This document shows, piece after piece, positions 23,044-30,937 of a DNA stretch of 32,634 bases (the first letter of the stretch is position 1; each line of letters begins with the position of its first letter). The stretch lies in the NCBI GenBank assembly GCA_964418485.1, contig CAYQMH010000020.1:1-32634 (forward strand). Reading direction: 5' to 3'. A model generated the notes under the pieces. That model did not search any database. It was not told where the DNA came from and was given only the letters and a program-made list of their open reading frames with translations. This stretch comes from JAFGHJ01 sp964418485 (GTDB lineage: Bacteria; Hydrothermota; UBA3072). Both the position numbers and the translations under genes were made by a program.

Positions 23044-25521
23044 TCAATGGGCTTCATTCCAGTTTCTACCAAAAGAATAATCTACTTTTAAAGGTATTTT
23101 AAATGACTCCGCGGCATTTTCCATAGCAGGCAGTATAAGATCTATTGCTTCTTGTTTTTCGATTAAGGGTACTTCAAATAGAAGCTCGTCGTGAATCTGA
23201 AGAATCATTTTTGTTTTTAACTTATTTTTTAAACCCCTATTTATTGATATCATTGCTTTTTTTATTATATCGGCTGCACTGCCCTGTATAGGTGTATTTA
23301 TTGCTATTCTCTTTCCGTATTCTATTTGCTGTTTGCTTTTTAACTCAGGAACCATTCTTTTCCTTCCGTAAATCGTCTCAACAAATCCTGAATTCATAGC
23401 GTTTTCAATAGTTTCTTTTTGCCATTTCTCGACTCCAGGGTGGTTGTCATAATATTTTGCTATTATATTGCCAGCCTCTGTGTTTGTTATTCCAAGTTGC
23501 CTGGAAAGTCCAAAAGGGCTTATTCCGTAAATTATTCCGAAATTTACGGCTTTAGCTTTTCTTCTCATTTCCGAATTAACATCCTCTGAGGAAACGCTGA
23601 AAATCCTGCAGGCAGTTTGAAGATGTATATCTAGATTGTTTTTAAAATCATCTATTAATTTTTCATCGTTTGAAATATAAGCAAGAATCCGCAGTTCGAT
23701 TTGAGAATAATCACAGGATAGAATCTCATGGTACTGTGGAGCGATAACCGATTCTCTGATTTTTCTTCCCTTTTCCGTTCTTATGGGAAGAGTTTGAAGA
23801 TTGGGTGAAGTAGTTGTTAACCTTCCTGTTGCTGCAACAGTCTGTTGAAATTCATGATGTATTCTGCCACTTTTTTCATCTACACAACCTATTAATGGAA
23901 CCACATAAGCAGCTAAGAGCTTATCTAATTCTCTGAACTTAATTAATTCGGGTACCATAGGGTGTTTTTTGGAAAGCGCTTTGAGTACTTCAAAATCAGT
24001 CGAAAAACCTGTTTTTGTCTTTTTTACAGGAGGCAGTTTAAGTTTAAGGAATAAAATCTCACCCAGTTGTTTAGGGGAACGTAAATTAAATTCGCTTCCC
24101 GCAAGTTTATATATTTTCCCTTCAATTTCCTCAAGTTCTTTTTCTATAGAATCCTTTAATTCTAACAATAAATCCCTATCAATCAGCAATCCCGTATTCT
24201 CTATATCATAAAGAATAGAAATTAAAGGTTCCTCAATTTCGTTGTAAACTTTTGAGAGGTAATTTTTATTCAACTCATCAAGCAGTTTTTCATAAGCTAT
24301 TTTCATTGAAACAGATAATGATTCAGGTTCACCCGGAGAAATTCCCTGCTCCAGAAGTATTCTCTCGAGAGAATGGTTTTTTCTGTTCGGGTAAAGCAAA
24401 TAATGCATAATAGAAAGATCAAAAACTTTGTTCTTAGGATAAAAGCCGACTAAATGTGCAAATTTTTTTGCATCTTCTAAAACAAAGGAATTTTTTTGAA
24501 AGTCATTAAGTCTCAACCTGAGTCTATCTTTCTCTATAACTTCAACGTCGTTTTCCACAGAAATAAAAGCCTTATCTTCGTCGTGATATATACATATTAA
24601 TTGTCCTGCTTTTGTTTCAATTGAATTGACTTTATTAAAAGTCCGGGATTCTTCTTCACCTCCGAGCCATTCTTCTATGAGGGAATAGAGCTCGAAATGC
24701 TTTAGTAAATTTTTTAAGCCCTTGGAATTAACACCTCTATACTCAAGATTGGTCAGTTCCTCTTCAATAGGTACATCTTTTTCAAGCCGGGTTAATTCTT
24801 TCCATCGCTGGGCCTCTTTCTCTTTACCGGCAAGTTTACTTCTAATATTGGTATTTTTAATCTGATCTATATTTGAAAATATATTTTCAAGAGAATTAAA
24901 TCTTTTCAAAAGTGCAGCAGCCGTCTTCTTACCGATTCCTTCGATTCCCGGTATATTATCCGATGAATCTCCGCTTAGAGCAAGAAATTCATTTATTTTC
25001 TCGGGAGGAACACTTAATTTTTCTTCAACTTTAGCTCTATCGAACAATTCTACTCCGGATTTGTGCATGTTTAAAATTTTTACGTTTTCCGAAACAAGCT
25101 GCATTAAATCTTTATCCAGAGTAAATATTATCGTTTCTAAGTTTTGTTGTTCAGCTTCTCCCACAAGAGTAGCAATTATGTCGTCCGCTTCGTACCCCTC
25201 TTTGCTTATTACAGAGAATCCTGCCGATTCACACAAATTTTTTATGTGAGGAAGTTGAGCAACAAGTTCTTCGGGAGTTTCTTTTCTTTTTGCCTTATAA
25301 TCCGAAAATTTTTCCTCTCTAAAAGTCGGACCAGGAAGATCGAAACAAACTGCTGCGTAGGCGGGTTTAAGTTCCTCAGAAAGTTTCTTTAAACTCCTGG
25401 CAAAACCGAAAATCGCTGAAGTAGGTTCACCTTTAGACGTTCTTAAAGGATTCCTAACAAAAGCATAATAAGAACGGTACGCAAGGGATGATCCGTCAAT
25501 TAACAATAACAATTTCCTCAT
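23044..25521 (-). CDS. polA: DNA polymerase I, proofreading-deficient type
   Basis: 825 residues, close to Taq polymerase length. The N-terminal 5'-3' exonuclease (~1-275) has LLLIDGSSLAYRSYYA, YEADDIIATL and LSGDSSDNIPGI. The middle region (~290-450) sits where the 3'-5' exonuclease should be, but the DxE and other acidic metal motifs are not visible, so proofreading is probably lost. The polymerase part shows motif A with Asp604 (CDYSQIELR), motif B (RRKAKAVNFGIIYG) and motif C HDE with Asp778. It fills gaps in repair and removes RNA primers. The start ATG has no Shine-Dalgarno, and a promoter ends six bases before it, so the mRNA is predicted to be leaderless. cstA lies downstream as a separate unit. 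Confidence 0.96.
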   Translation of the reverse strand: MRKLLLLIDGSSLAYRSYYAFVRNPLRTSKGEPTSAIFGFARSLKKLSEELKPAYAAVCFDLPGPTFREEKFSDYKAKRKETPEELVAQLPHIKNLCESAGFSVISKEGYEADDIIATLVGEAEQQNLETIIFTLDKDLMQLVSENVKILNMHKSGVELFDRAKVEEKLSVPPEKINEFLALSGDSSDNIPGIEGIGKKTAAALLKRFNSLENIFSNIDQIKNTNIRSKLAGKEKEAQRWKELTRLEKDVPIEEELTNLEYRGVNSKGLKNLLKHFELYSLIEEWLGGEEESRTFNKVNSIETKAGQLICIYHDEDKAFISVENDVEVIEKDRLRLRLNDFQKNSFVLEDAKKFAHLVGFYPKNKVFDLSIMHYLLYPNRKNHSLERILLEQGISPGEPESLSVSMKIAYEKLLDELNKNYLSKVYNEIEEPLISILYDIENTGLLIDRDLLLELKDSIEKELEEIEGKIYKLAGSEFNLRSPKQLGEILFLKLKLPPVKKTKTGFSTDFEVLKALSKKHPMVPELIKFRELDKLLAAYVVPLIGCVDEKSGRIHHEFQQTVAATGRLTTTSPNLQTLPIRTEKGRKIRESVIAPQYHEILSCDYSQIELRILAYISNDEKLIDDFKNNLDIHLQTACRIFSVSSEDVNSEMRRKAKAVNFGIIYGISPFGLSRQLGITNTEAGNIIAKYYDNHPGVEKWQKETIENAMNSGFVETIYGRKRMVPELKSKQQIEYGKRIAINTPIQGSAADIIKKAMISINRGLKNKLKTKMILQIHDELLFEVPLIEKQEAIDLILPAMENAAESFKIPLKVDYSFGRNWNEAH

Positions 25522-25527
25522 GCTATT

Positions 25528-25555
25528 AATATAAAGGAGATTTAATCTAAGTCAA
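25528..25555 (-). promoter_or_regulatory. polA promoter placing the start site at the ATG (leaderless)
   Basis: On the minus strand TTGACT (25555-25550), a 16-nt spacer and TATATT (25533-25528) end six bases before the ATG at 25521. No ribosome binding site fits in the remaining AATAGC. Confidence 0.7.
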
Positions 25556-25915
25556 CCTCCACCCCACAACCCCCAGTTTCTGCCACGAAGGCACTAAGAC
25601 ACTAAACCCTACCTCCCAACATCCGAAATTATATTTTTTAATTTTAAACTATTTTCTACTTACTGTTTTTTTTATCACAAATACAATTTTCCAACTTTGT
25701 GCCTTGGTGTCTTTGTGGCTAAATCTACCTTTTAATTGCCACAAAAACACTAAATCACAAAGCCCACCACATCCCACTTCAAGTTGCATTTTTCCTTTAA
25801 ACCCTACCCAACCGCCATAAAATTTAGAGCAGATTATGAAGAAGATTAAAAACTTTTTACTATCCCTGGCTCCGTAAGATATTAATGCAAGTTATGGGGC
25901 TGATTTTAAACAAGA
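25556..25915. repeat. Intergenic region with alternating dispersed repeats
   Basis: About 360 bases without a gene. Copies occur at 25582-25606 (inverted: GCCACGAAGGCACTAAGACA), 25695-25724 (direct: TTTGTGCCTTGGTGTCTTTG) and 25738-25763 (inverted: GCCACAAAAACACTAAATCA). Facing copies can pair into hairpins. Nothing else was seen. Confidence 0.8.
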
Positions 25916-26908
25916 TTACATTTTTCTTGGTGCCTTTGTGTCTTTGTGGCTAAATCCTTTTTCCGTAATAAACTTAGAAATGGCGAACATTCCCACCACT
26001 ATTCCCAGATAGCTGGTAAAAAATCTCCACAGCATTACATATACACCTAAAACTGATTTTGGCATCAAGTGACTAAATATTCCAACTGCACCTACCTCTG
26101 CAAGACCGCTTGCTGCTGGCGTAGGCAGGAAATTTACGGCATATGTCATTACTATCTGTAAAATAGTTGCCTCAAAAAAAGGTGCCTTAATTCCCAACCC
26201 TTTGATCAAAAGAGGAGCCGTAAGAAAATAAAAACTTAGCGAGAACAAGGTAGTAATATAGGCTTTAAGGAAGATTTTTTTTCTTTTCATAAATTCATTG
26301 GTAAAAACTTCTTTAAACGTTACAATACCCTTTACTTTGTTTCCAAATCTACGTTTTAACCAGGAAGTTTGAGTTAATAAGAAAACAAAAACTACAGCAA
26401 ATATTCCGTAGAATATTATCAGATATGTAACAATTGCGTTCATTATTCCCGAAGCCATGTACTGCCTATAATAATAAATAAATGGTATGAGAAATGGAAG
26501 AACTAGTGCGGAAAGAAATCCACGGGTAAAAACAGCAGCTGTTCCTTCGGGAAGTGATATTTTTTCTTTCCAGCATACATAAAGTTGAAAAGGTATTCCT
26601 CCGACCTGCATAGGGGTAATCGCTCCGAATGCCAATCCTCCCATTGTAAAATAAAAAGCTCCTTTCCATGTCATTTCCTTCCCCAGAGCTCCTGTAATGT
26701 ATCTGAGTCTCCATATATCAAATATAAATCTGAGAACCGTGGAGAAAAAGGTTAAAGTCAGAAATAAAGGAGATATTAGTCTTAACTGCTCTATTGTTTT
26801 TTCGCTTACTGTTAAAAATAGTATTATTGCCGCTGTTACAACAGACAAAAAGAGAAATAATCTGATTCCTCTCCAAATATTCTTCTTGCTAAATTCCTTA
26901 TTCTTCAA
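25916..26908 (-). CDS. Flippase-like / LPG-synthase-TM (UPF0104) membrane protein, second of a tandem pair
   Basis: 330 residues with about eight hydrophobic segments. The start is TTG 26908, nine bases after AGGAG, inside the end of the upstream gene (11-nt overlap). Family marks are AITPMQVGGIPFQLY and LPTPAASGLAEVG, found in the aglD/LPG_synthase_TM superfamily, whose members act in lipid flipping or as the membrane part of lysyl-phosphatidylglycerol synthases. No soluble transferase domain is attached, so a flippase-type role is more likely; substrate is unknown. The last dozen residues (GFSHKDTKAPRKM) are translated from a dispersed repeat at 25925-25955 and look like an acquired tail. 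It is paralogous to the next gene. Confidence 0.8.
   Translation of the reverse strand: MKNKEFSKKNIWRGIRLFLFLSVVTAAIILFLTVSEKTIEQLRLISPLFLTLTFFSTVLRFIFDIWRLRYITGALGKEMTWKGAFYFTMGGLAFGAITPMQVGGIPFQLYVCWKEKISLPEGTAAVFTRGFLSALVLPFLIPFIYYYRQYMASGIMNAIVTYLIIFYGIFAVVFVFLLTQTSWLKRRFGNKVKGIVTFKEVFTNEFMKRKKIFLKAYITTLFSLSFYFLTAPLLIKGLGIKAPFFEATILQIVMTYAVNFLPTPAASGLAEVGAVGIFSHLMPKSVLGVYVMLWRFFTSYLGIVVGMFAISKFITEKGFSHKDTKAPRKM
25925..25955. repeat. Dispersed repeat forming the 3' end of a flippase-like gene
   Basis: The copy reads CTTGGTGCCTTTGTGTCTTT then GTGGCTAAA on the plus strand. Read on the minus strand in the gene's frame it encodes FSHKDTKAPRK, just before the stop codon. Confidence 0.85.
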
Positions 26909-27950
26909 TTTCTAGATCTCCTAACTTTAAAACATCCAAAGTCATAATCCCACCAACAATAGCAGAAAGATAAAAAGTGAAAAATCTCCATAATATTGTG
27001 AATATACCCAGCAAGCTTTTTCTCACTATTCCCTTAAACATTATGGCAAAAACCCCTTCACATACACCCGTGGCTCCGGGAGTAGGAGAAAAGAAAGTAA
27101 ATAAAACAACTACCAATTGAAGAAAAGCGACTTTTACGAACGATACGTCTAGCCCGACTCCTTTAAGAAGTAAAGGAGCAATAAAGAAAAACGGAATATA
27201 GGCTAGAAAAGTCATAAAAAAGCTTATCACTGAAAGTGTTTTTCGATTTTTTACAAAAAACCAAAATCCATCCTTCATTTCCTTTAGTTCTTTAAAAATT
27301 TTAAAAACTAACTTTGTTGCTTTATTTCTTCTACCTTTCATCAATGTTAATTTATACATAAAACGTTTGATAATATTAGGTTTAATAAGTGCGACTGTTA
27401 TAATTAATACTATAATAGGATAAACAATAAGACTGTATTTTGACAATATTCTGATAGAAGTCGCATCATATTCCTTTGTAAGAATAGGAAACATAAAAGG
27501 GAGAAGTATAAGCATCATTATCGCAAAAAAGATAGCTCTAAGCAGAATAATAAGTGTACCTTTTCCGTAGGAAATCCCATCCCTTTTAAGTAGATATAAT
27601 TGTACAGGGAGTCCGCCTGTTTGAAAAGGGGTTACTGCGGCAAGGAATGCTCCGGTCAAGATAACCTCAAATGCGGTTTTCATGCTGATCCATTTTCCGG
27701 TTACCCCCTCACATAAAAGCAAAACCCTAAAAGCATCAAGCGTAGTGTAAAGAATCCAAAAAATCAAAGCAAAAATAAGATAGAGCAGATTCATTTGCTT
27801 GAAAGCGTATGTTATCTTTTGAATAATGCGTAAACTAAATTTCTTCCCTGGATCGGGATCTGCGAAAATCAAGAGTGCTAACATGGTTATAATAACCAGA
27901 GCTATAAATACCTTTAGCCCTCTATGAATTTTTTTCTCTAAAGTAGCCAT
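26898..27950 (-). CDS. Flippase-like / LPG-synthase-TM (UPF0104) membrane protein, first of a tandem pair
   Basis: 350 residues with about eight membrane segments and a basic, cytoplasmic N-terminus. It carries the family marks AVTPFQTGGLPVQLY and FSPTPGATGVCEG, aligned with those of the neighbour, so the pair arose by tandem duplication. The stop overlaps the TTG start of that neighbour by 11 nt, showing one transcript and coupled translation. Two diverged copies may form a heterodimer or handle two lipid-linked substrates; neither can be shown here. The ATG at 27950 lacks a good Shine-Dalgarno site and its leader contains short direct repeats. Confidence 0.8.
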   Translation of the reverse strand: MATLEKKIHRGLKVFIALVIITMLALLIFADPDPGKKFSLRIIQKITYAFKQMNLLYLIFALIFWILYTTLDAFRVLLLCEGVTGKWISMKTAFEVILTGAFLAAVTPFQTGGLPVQLYLLKRDGISYGKGTLIILLRAIFFAIMMLILLPFMFPILTKEYDATSIRILSKYSLIVYPIIVLIITVALIKPNIIKRFMYKLTLMKGRRNKATKLVFKIFKELKEMKDGFWFFVKNRKTLSVISFFMTFLAYIPFFFIAPLLLKGVGLDVSFVKVAFLQLVVVLFTFFSPTPGATGVCEGVFAIMFKGIVRKSLLGIFTILWRFFTFYLSAIVGGIMTLDVLKLGDLEIEE

Positions 27951-27958
27951 ATGTTAAG

Positions 27959-28056
27959 TTGCGCGTTTCGAGTTACGCGTTTCGTGTTCTATGTTACCCT
28001 TTGTTAAAAATGGGGGATGTGATAGGATTCTTATCTCTGACTTCTGGCTTCTGGCT
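27959..28056. repeat. Short direct repeats between panC and the flippase pair
   Basis: GCGTTTCGAGTTAC and GCGTTTCGTGTTCT lie in tandem at about 27962-27990, and ACTTCTGGCTTCTGGCTTCT occurs at about 28039-28058. They resemble degenerate intergenic repeats and encode nothing evident. Confidence 0.55.
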
Positions 28057-28063
28057 TCTAAAT

Positions 28064-28909
28064 TCATGATTTTACTTCCATATTATCGATGAGTCTAGCC
28101 TTACCTATCCATACTGCGGCTAAAACTCGCGTTGGCTTATCTACTCTTTCAACTCTTTCAAGGGTCTCTGTTTCAACAAACTCAATGTAGTCTATACGCG
28201 TATGTCTTTTTGACTTTATCAATTCCGCCATTTTTTCCTTTAATAAACCGACCTCTTTTTCACCTTTATCAACCATTTCTTTTGCCATAATTAAAGATTC
28301 ATAAATAATAGTGGCTTCCTTTCTTTGTTCGCTTCCGAGATAAATATTCCTGGAGCTAAGTGCCAGACCATCTCTTTCCCTAATAATCGGAGACGGGATA
28401 ATTTCTATCGGTAAATTTAGATCTTCAGTCATCGTTTTTATTATAATGTATTGTTGATAATCTTTTTCTCCGAATACAGCAATATCCGGTTGTGTTATAT
28501 TGAATAGTTTTAAAACCACAGTAACAACTCCCCGAAAATGAGTCGGCCTGCTTCTTCCGCAGTATTTTTTTGAAATCTCATGGACCTCACAAAAAGTCTT
28601 AAAATCCTTCGGATACATTTCTGCTGCTACGGGTATAAAAACAGCATCGACATTTTTATCTCTAAGAAGTTCTAAATCCTCTTTTTCATCTCTGGGATAT
28701 TCCTTATAATCTTCTCCTTCTCCGAATTGAGTAGGATTAACGAAAATAGACACTATTATCTTACCAGCATACTCTCTTGCCTTATCGATAAGACTCAAGT
28801 GACCTTCATGAAGGAGTCCCATTGTGGGGATCAAAGCTACTTTAATATTCAGACATTTATTATTTAAAGAATAATTCTGTTGTTCTTGTATCGTTCTAAA
28901 AATTTTCAT
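28064..28909 (-). CDS. panC: Pantothenate synthetase (pantoate-beta-alanine ligase)
   Basis: 281 residues, the usual length. The enzyme joins pantoate and beta-alanine with ATP through a pantoyl-adenylate, giving pantothenate for coenzyme A. Motifs seen are PTMGLLHEGHLSL with His34 and His37 (the HIGH-like ATP site), VNPTQFG, FGEKDYQQ and the KMSKS-like LALSSRNIYL. The ATG overlaps the stop of the deoxynucleoside kinase gene by one base (TAATG), so the two are translationally coupled. It is the last gene of a folB-folK-kinase-panC operon. panB and panD are not in the window. Confidence 0.96.
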   Translation of the reverse strand: MKIFRTIQEQQNYSLNNKCLNIKVALIPTMGLLHEGHLSLIDKAREYAGKIIVSIFVNPTQFGEGEDYKEYPRDEKEDLELLRDKNVDAVFIPVAAEMYPKDFKTFCEVHEISKKYCGRSRPTHFRGVVTVVLKLFNITQPDIAVFGEKDYQQYIIIKTMTEDLNLPIEIIPSPIIRERDGLALSSRNIYLGSEQRKEATIIYESLIMAKEMVDKGEKEVGLLKEKMAELIKSKRHTRIDYIEFVETETLERVERVDKPTRVLAAVWIGKARLIDNMEVKS

Positions 28910-29541
28910 TAGACAACGGATAAATAATTTATCCCGGTTTTGATAGAGGCAATCTCTTTTTCGAGCAATTGCAGATGGGAAGGTTCATTTAAAAAATCGA
29001 ACTCATTAGAATTTAAAATTAATACCGGACTTCTTTGGAAATGGAAAAAATACTCGTTGTAAGAACTGATAAGAAGTTTTACATAGTCTTCTTTTATCCT
29101 CCTTTCATAACTTCTTCCTCTACTTCTTATTCTTTCCATTAAAGTATCTAAGCTTGCCTGAAGATAGATCACCAGATTAGGCTTTATAATATCTTTATCA
29201 AGAAGATTGTAAATTTTCTCATATAGACTTCTCTCTCTCTTTTCAAGATTTATAGATGCGAATATCCTGTCTTTATCAAAAGTATAATCGGAAATTATTT
29301 TCCTGGTAAAAAGATCCCTGTTAGTCAGATTTCTGAGTTCATTGTACCGCGAAAGAAGAAAAAAAATTTGAGTCGGGAATGCATATCTCTCAGGGTCTTC
29401 GTAAAATTGAGGAAGAAAAGGATTTCCATCGATATCTTCAAGTATTGTTTTTGTACCGTATTCTTGAGAAAGAAACTTCGCCAGAGTTGTCTTTCCTACA
29501 CCTATTACACCCTCAATCGCAATATATTCCCAGTTTTCCAT
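28909..29541 (-). CDS. Deoxynucleoside kinase (dAK/dGK type)
   Basis: 210 residues. It phosphorylates deoxynucleosides (deoxyadenosine/deoxyguanosine in the closest families) using ATP, for nucleotide salvage. Seen: P-loop GVIGVGKTT at 11-19, the substrate-side stretch ILEDIDGNPFLPQFYED, DYTFDKDRIFA (equivalent of the DRS motif), and the arginine-rich lid RIRSRGRSYERR. The start lies 37 nt inside the folK reading frame and the stop overlaps panC by one base. Grouping with folK and panC is often seen in bacteria and reflects operon packing more than a shared pathway. Base specificity cannot be told by eye. Confidence 0.9.
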   Translation of the reverse strand: MENWEYIAIEGVIGVGKTTLAKFLSQEYGTKTILEDIDGNPFLPQFYEDPERYAFPTQIFFLLSRYNELRNLTNRDLFTRKIISDYTFDKDRIFASINLEKRERSLYEKIYNLLDKDIIKPNLVIYLQASLDTLMERIRSRGRSYERRIKEDYVKLLISSYNEYFFHFQRSPVLILNSNEFDFLNEPSHLQLLEKEIASIKTGINYLSVV

Positions 29542-30002
29542 ACTTTCTTTTTATCTGGACAAACCTCCAGCAGTGTTTTGATTTTTTTCCCACTTAGAGG
29601 ATCTTTTTCCTCTTCTGCTATTTCCAAAAGCGGTTTAAGGTAGAAATTCCGCGTCTTAAGATATTGATGAGGTACGCGTAGCTCCGGACTTCTGAATATC
29701 AACTGCTCAAAGAGAAGCAAGTCAATATCCACAATTCTTTGTCCCCATTTTTCTTTCCTTTCCCTTCCCATTCTATCTTCAATAGACTGTAAGGCATGAA
29801 ATAGGTCTTTTATATTTGACTCGGTTTCTAAATACACACACGCATTTAAAAATTCCGGGACGTCTTCCCTCCCCCACGGTTCTGTTCTGTATATGTGTGA
29901 CCCTTTGACTTCTCCGAGTCTTGAAATCTGGATAAAAGTTTTCTGTAGATTTTTTTCCTTATCATCCATGTTAGAACCGAGAGAAAGATATGCTTTTGCC
30001 AT
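29505..30002 (-). CDS. folK: 6-hydroxymethyl-dihydropterin pyrophosphokinase
   Basis: 165 residues, normal length. It transfers pyrophosphate from ATP to 6-hydroxymethyl-7,8-dihydropterin in folate synthesis. Motifs are YLSLGSNMDDKEKN, YRTEPWG, FLNACVYLET, and WGQRIVDIDLLLF with the two magnesium-binding aspartates of the VDIDLL signature. The start is four bases after the folB stop, and the last 37 nt overlap the kinase gene in another frame. folB lies directly upstream, giving two consecutive folate steps. Confidence 0.95.
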   Translation of the reverse strand: MAKAYLSLGSNMDDKEKNLQKTFIQISRLGEVKGSHIYRTEPWGREDVPEFLNACVYLETESNIKDLFHALQSIEDRMGRERKEKWGQRIVDIDLLLFEQLIFRSPELRVPHQYLKTRNFYLKPLLEIAEEEKDPLSGKKIKTLLEVCPDKKKVWKTGNILRLRV

Positions 30003-30006
30003 TTTA

Positions 30007-30351
30007 TTACTCTTCTATTACAACCCAGGAATCTTTTACTTTATCTCGAAAAGGAGGATTATTCTTTTTAACCGTTACTTTAACTTTACCGATGTTGTCA
30101 AGGCTTTTTATTTGTTTCCATATAGAAAGTGCCGCCTTCTCAAGAGTGTAAATTTCTCCTTCTAAACCGGTTCTTATTAAAGCGTAAACAGTTCTAAAAT
30201 CGACTCCTAAAGAAGGGTCATCTTCTTCTGCAACAGTACTAAAATCGGTTTCGAGCGAGACATCTATACAGATTTCCTGAGGTTGTTCTCTTTCTTTACC
30301 GAATCCGCAAACTTTATTTACAATTACACCTGTAAACCCTATACTTTTCAT
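30007..30351 (-). CDS. folB: Dihydroneopterin aldolase
   Basis: 114 residues, typical length. The enzyme cleaves dihydroneopterin to 6-hydroxymethyl-dihydropterin and glycolaldehyde, the step before FolK. Family marks are GFGKEREQPQ with the substrate-contacting Glu, VDFRTVYALI, the YTLEKAALSIW helix and VTVKKNNPP, whose lysine is the catalytic position in the family. First gene of the operon. The ATG has no Shine-Dalgarno; a consensus promoter ends seven bases before it, so the mRNA is predicted to be leaderless. The N-terminus (FTGVIVNKVC) is slightly atypical. Confidence 0.9.
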   Translation of the reverse strand: MKSIGFTGVIVNKVCGFGKEREQPQEICIDVSLETDFSTVAEEDDPSLGVDFRTVYALIRTGLEGEIYTLEKAALSIWKQIKSLDNIGKVKVTVKKNNPPFRDKVKDSWVVIEE

Positions 30352-30358
30352 TTATTTG

Positions 30359-30386
30359 ATTATAATTTATCATTAAATATTGTCAA
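30359..30386 (-). promoter_or_regulatory. Consensus promoter of the folB operon placing the start site at the ATG (leaderless)
   Basis: On the minus strand TTGACA (30386-30381), a 16-nt spacer and TATAAT (30364-30359): both hexamers perfect. Only CAAATAA separates the -10 from the ATG at 30351. Confidence 0.8.
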
Positions 30387-30463
30387 CACATTTTCTTTCC
30401 CCCCAACCCCCATTTTTTACCACAGAGTACACAGAGATAAACCGCTATCGGCTAACCGCCGAA

Positions 30464-30566
30464 GCTGTGCCAAAAGTCCAAATTTAACGGATTTCTAAAA
30501 AATAAGCCTTTGAAAAACAGGAACTTAGTTTTCTGCAACTTGCGAAAAGGGGGGTTTTGGCACAGC
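30464..30566. repeat. Perfect 12-bp inverted repeat enclosing ~79 bases
   Basis: GCTGTGCCAAAA (30464-30475) and TTTTGGCACAGC (30555-30566) are exact reverse complements. The flanks (ACCGCTATCGGCTAACCGCC and CCGCCATCCGCTTTCCGC) are GC-rich compared with the surroundings. It could be a MITE-like remnant or a structured RNA; no target-site duplication was recognised. Confidence 0.6.
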
Positions 30567-30672
30567 CTCCGCCATCCGCTTTCCGCTAAACCCGATACAA
30601 CCAAAGAAAATTCACATGTAGGTAATGTAGTTTTGTTTTTGCAATTTAACTGTTTTTCTATTTGACCATTTT

Positions 30673-30695
30673 ACGTAGATTCTTCGAATCTACGT
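30673..30695. promoter_or_regulatory. Perfect 10-bp palindrome, possible operator or RNA hairpin
   Basis: ACGTAGATTC and GAATCTACGT pair perfectly around a TTC loop. No T-run follows on either side, so it is not an intrinsic terminator. It lies 110 bases upstream of the promoter at 30807. Confidence 0.5.
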
Positions 30696-30806
30696 ATTGA
30701 ACAACGGATATCACGCATGGTTTTTATCTTTTACTCGAAACAATTATGAACCACAAATACCACAGAGTTTTTTATTTTTATTTTTTTGAGAAGTAATTTA
30801 TGTGGC

Positions 30807-30835
30807 TTGACACGACTTTGATTATTGCTTAGAAT
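30807..30835 (+). promoter_or_regulatory. Sigma70-like promoter of the DUF3795-DUF2235 pair
   Basis: TTGACA (30807-30812), a 17-nt spacer and TAGAAT (30830-30835), giving a leader of about 95 nt. Confidence 0.75.
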
Positions 30836-30937
30836 AAAAAATAATCTTCGAACACAAAAAGAGGAAATTAAATTAGTACGCAACACGAGATTTATGAATA
30901 TTATGAATAAAATTAAGAAGTAGGGGTTTAAAATTCA

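Larger units (their letters stand above)
30387..30806. other. Intergenic region between folB and the DUF3795 gene
   Basis: No coding frame is convincing. It holds two CACAGAG dispersed repeats (30419-30440, 30749-30768), a 12-bp inverted repeat pair around 30464-30566 and a perfect hairpin at 30673-30695, described separately. Confidence 0.6.

Noticed and set aside
22938..25763. Possible CRISPR array in the repeat-rich gaps
   Set aside because: Repeats are degenerate, in both orientations and unevenly spaced, and no cas gene is present.
25916..27950. Full MprF lysyl-phosphatidylglycerol synthase
   Set aside because: Only the membrane superfamily domain is present; the soluble aminoacyl-transferase domain is missing in both genes.
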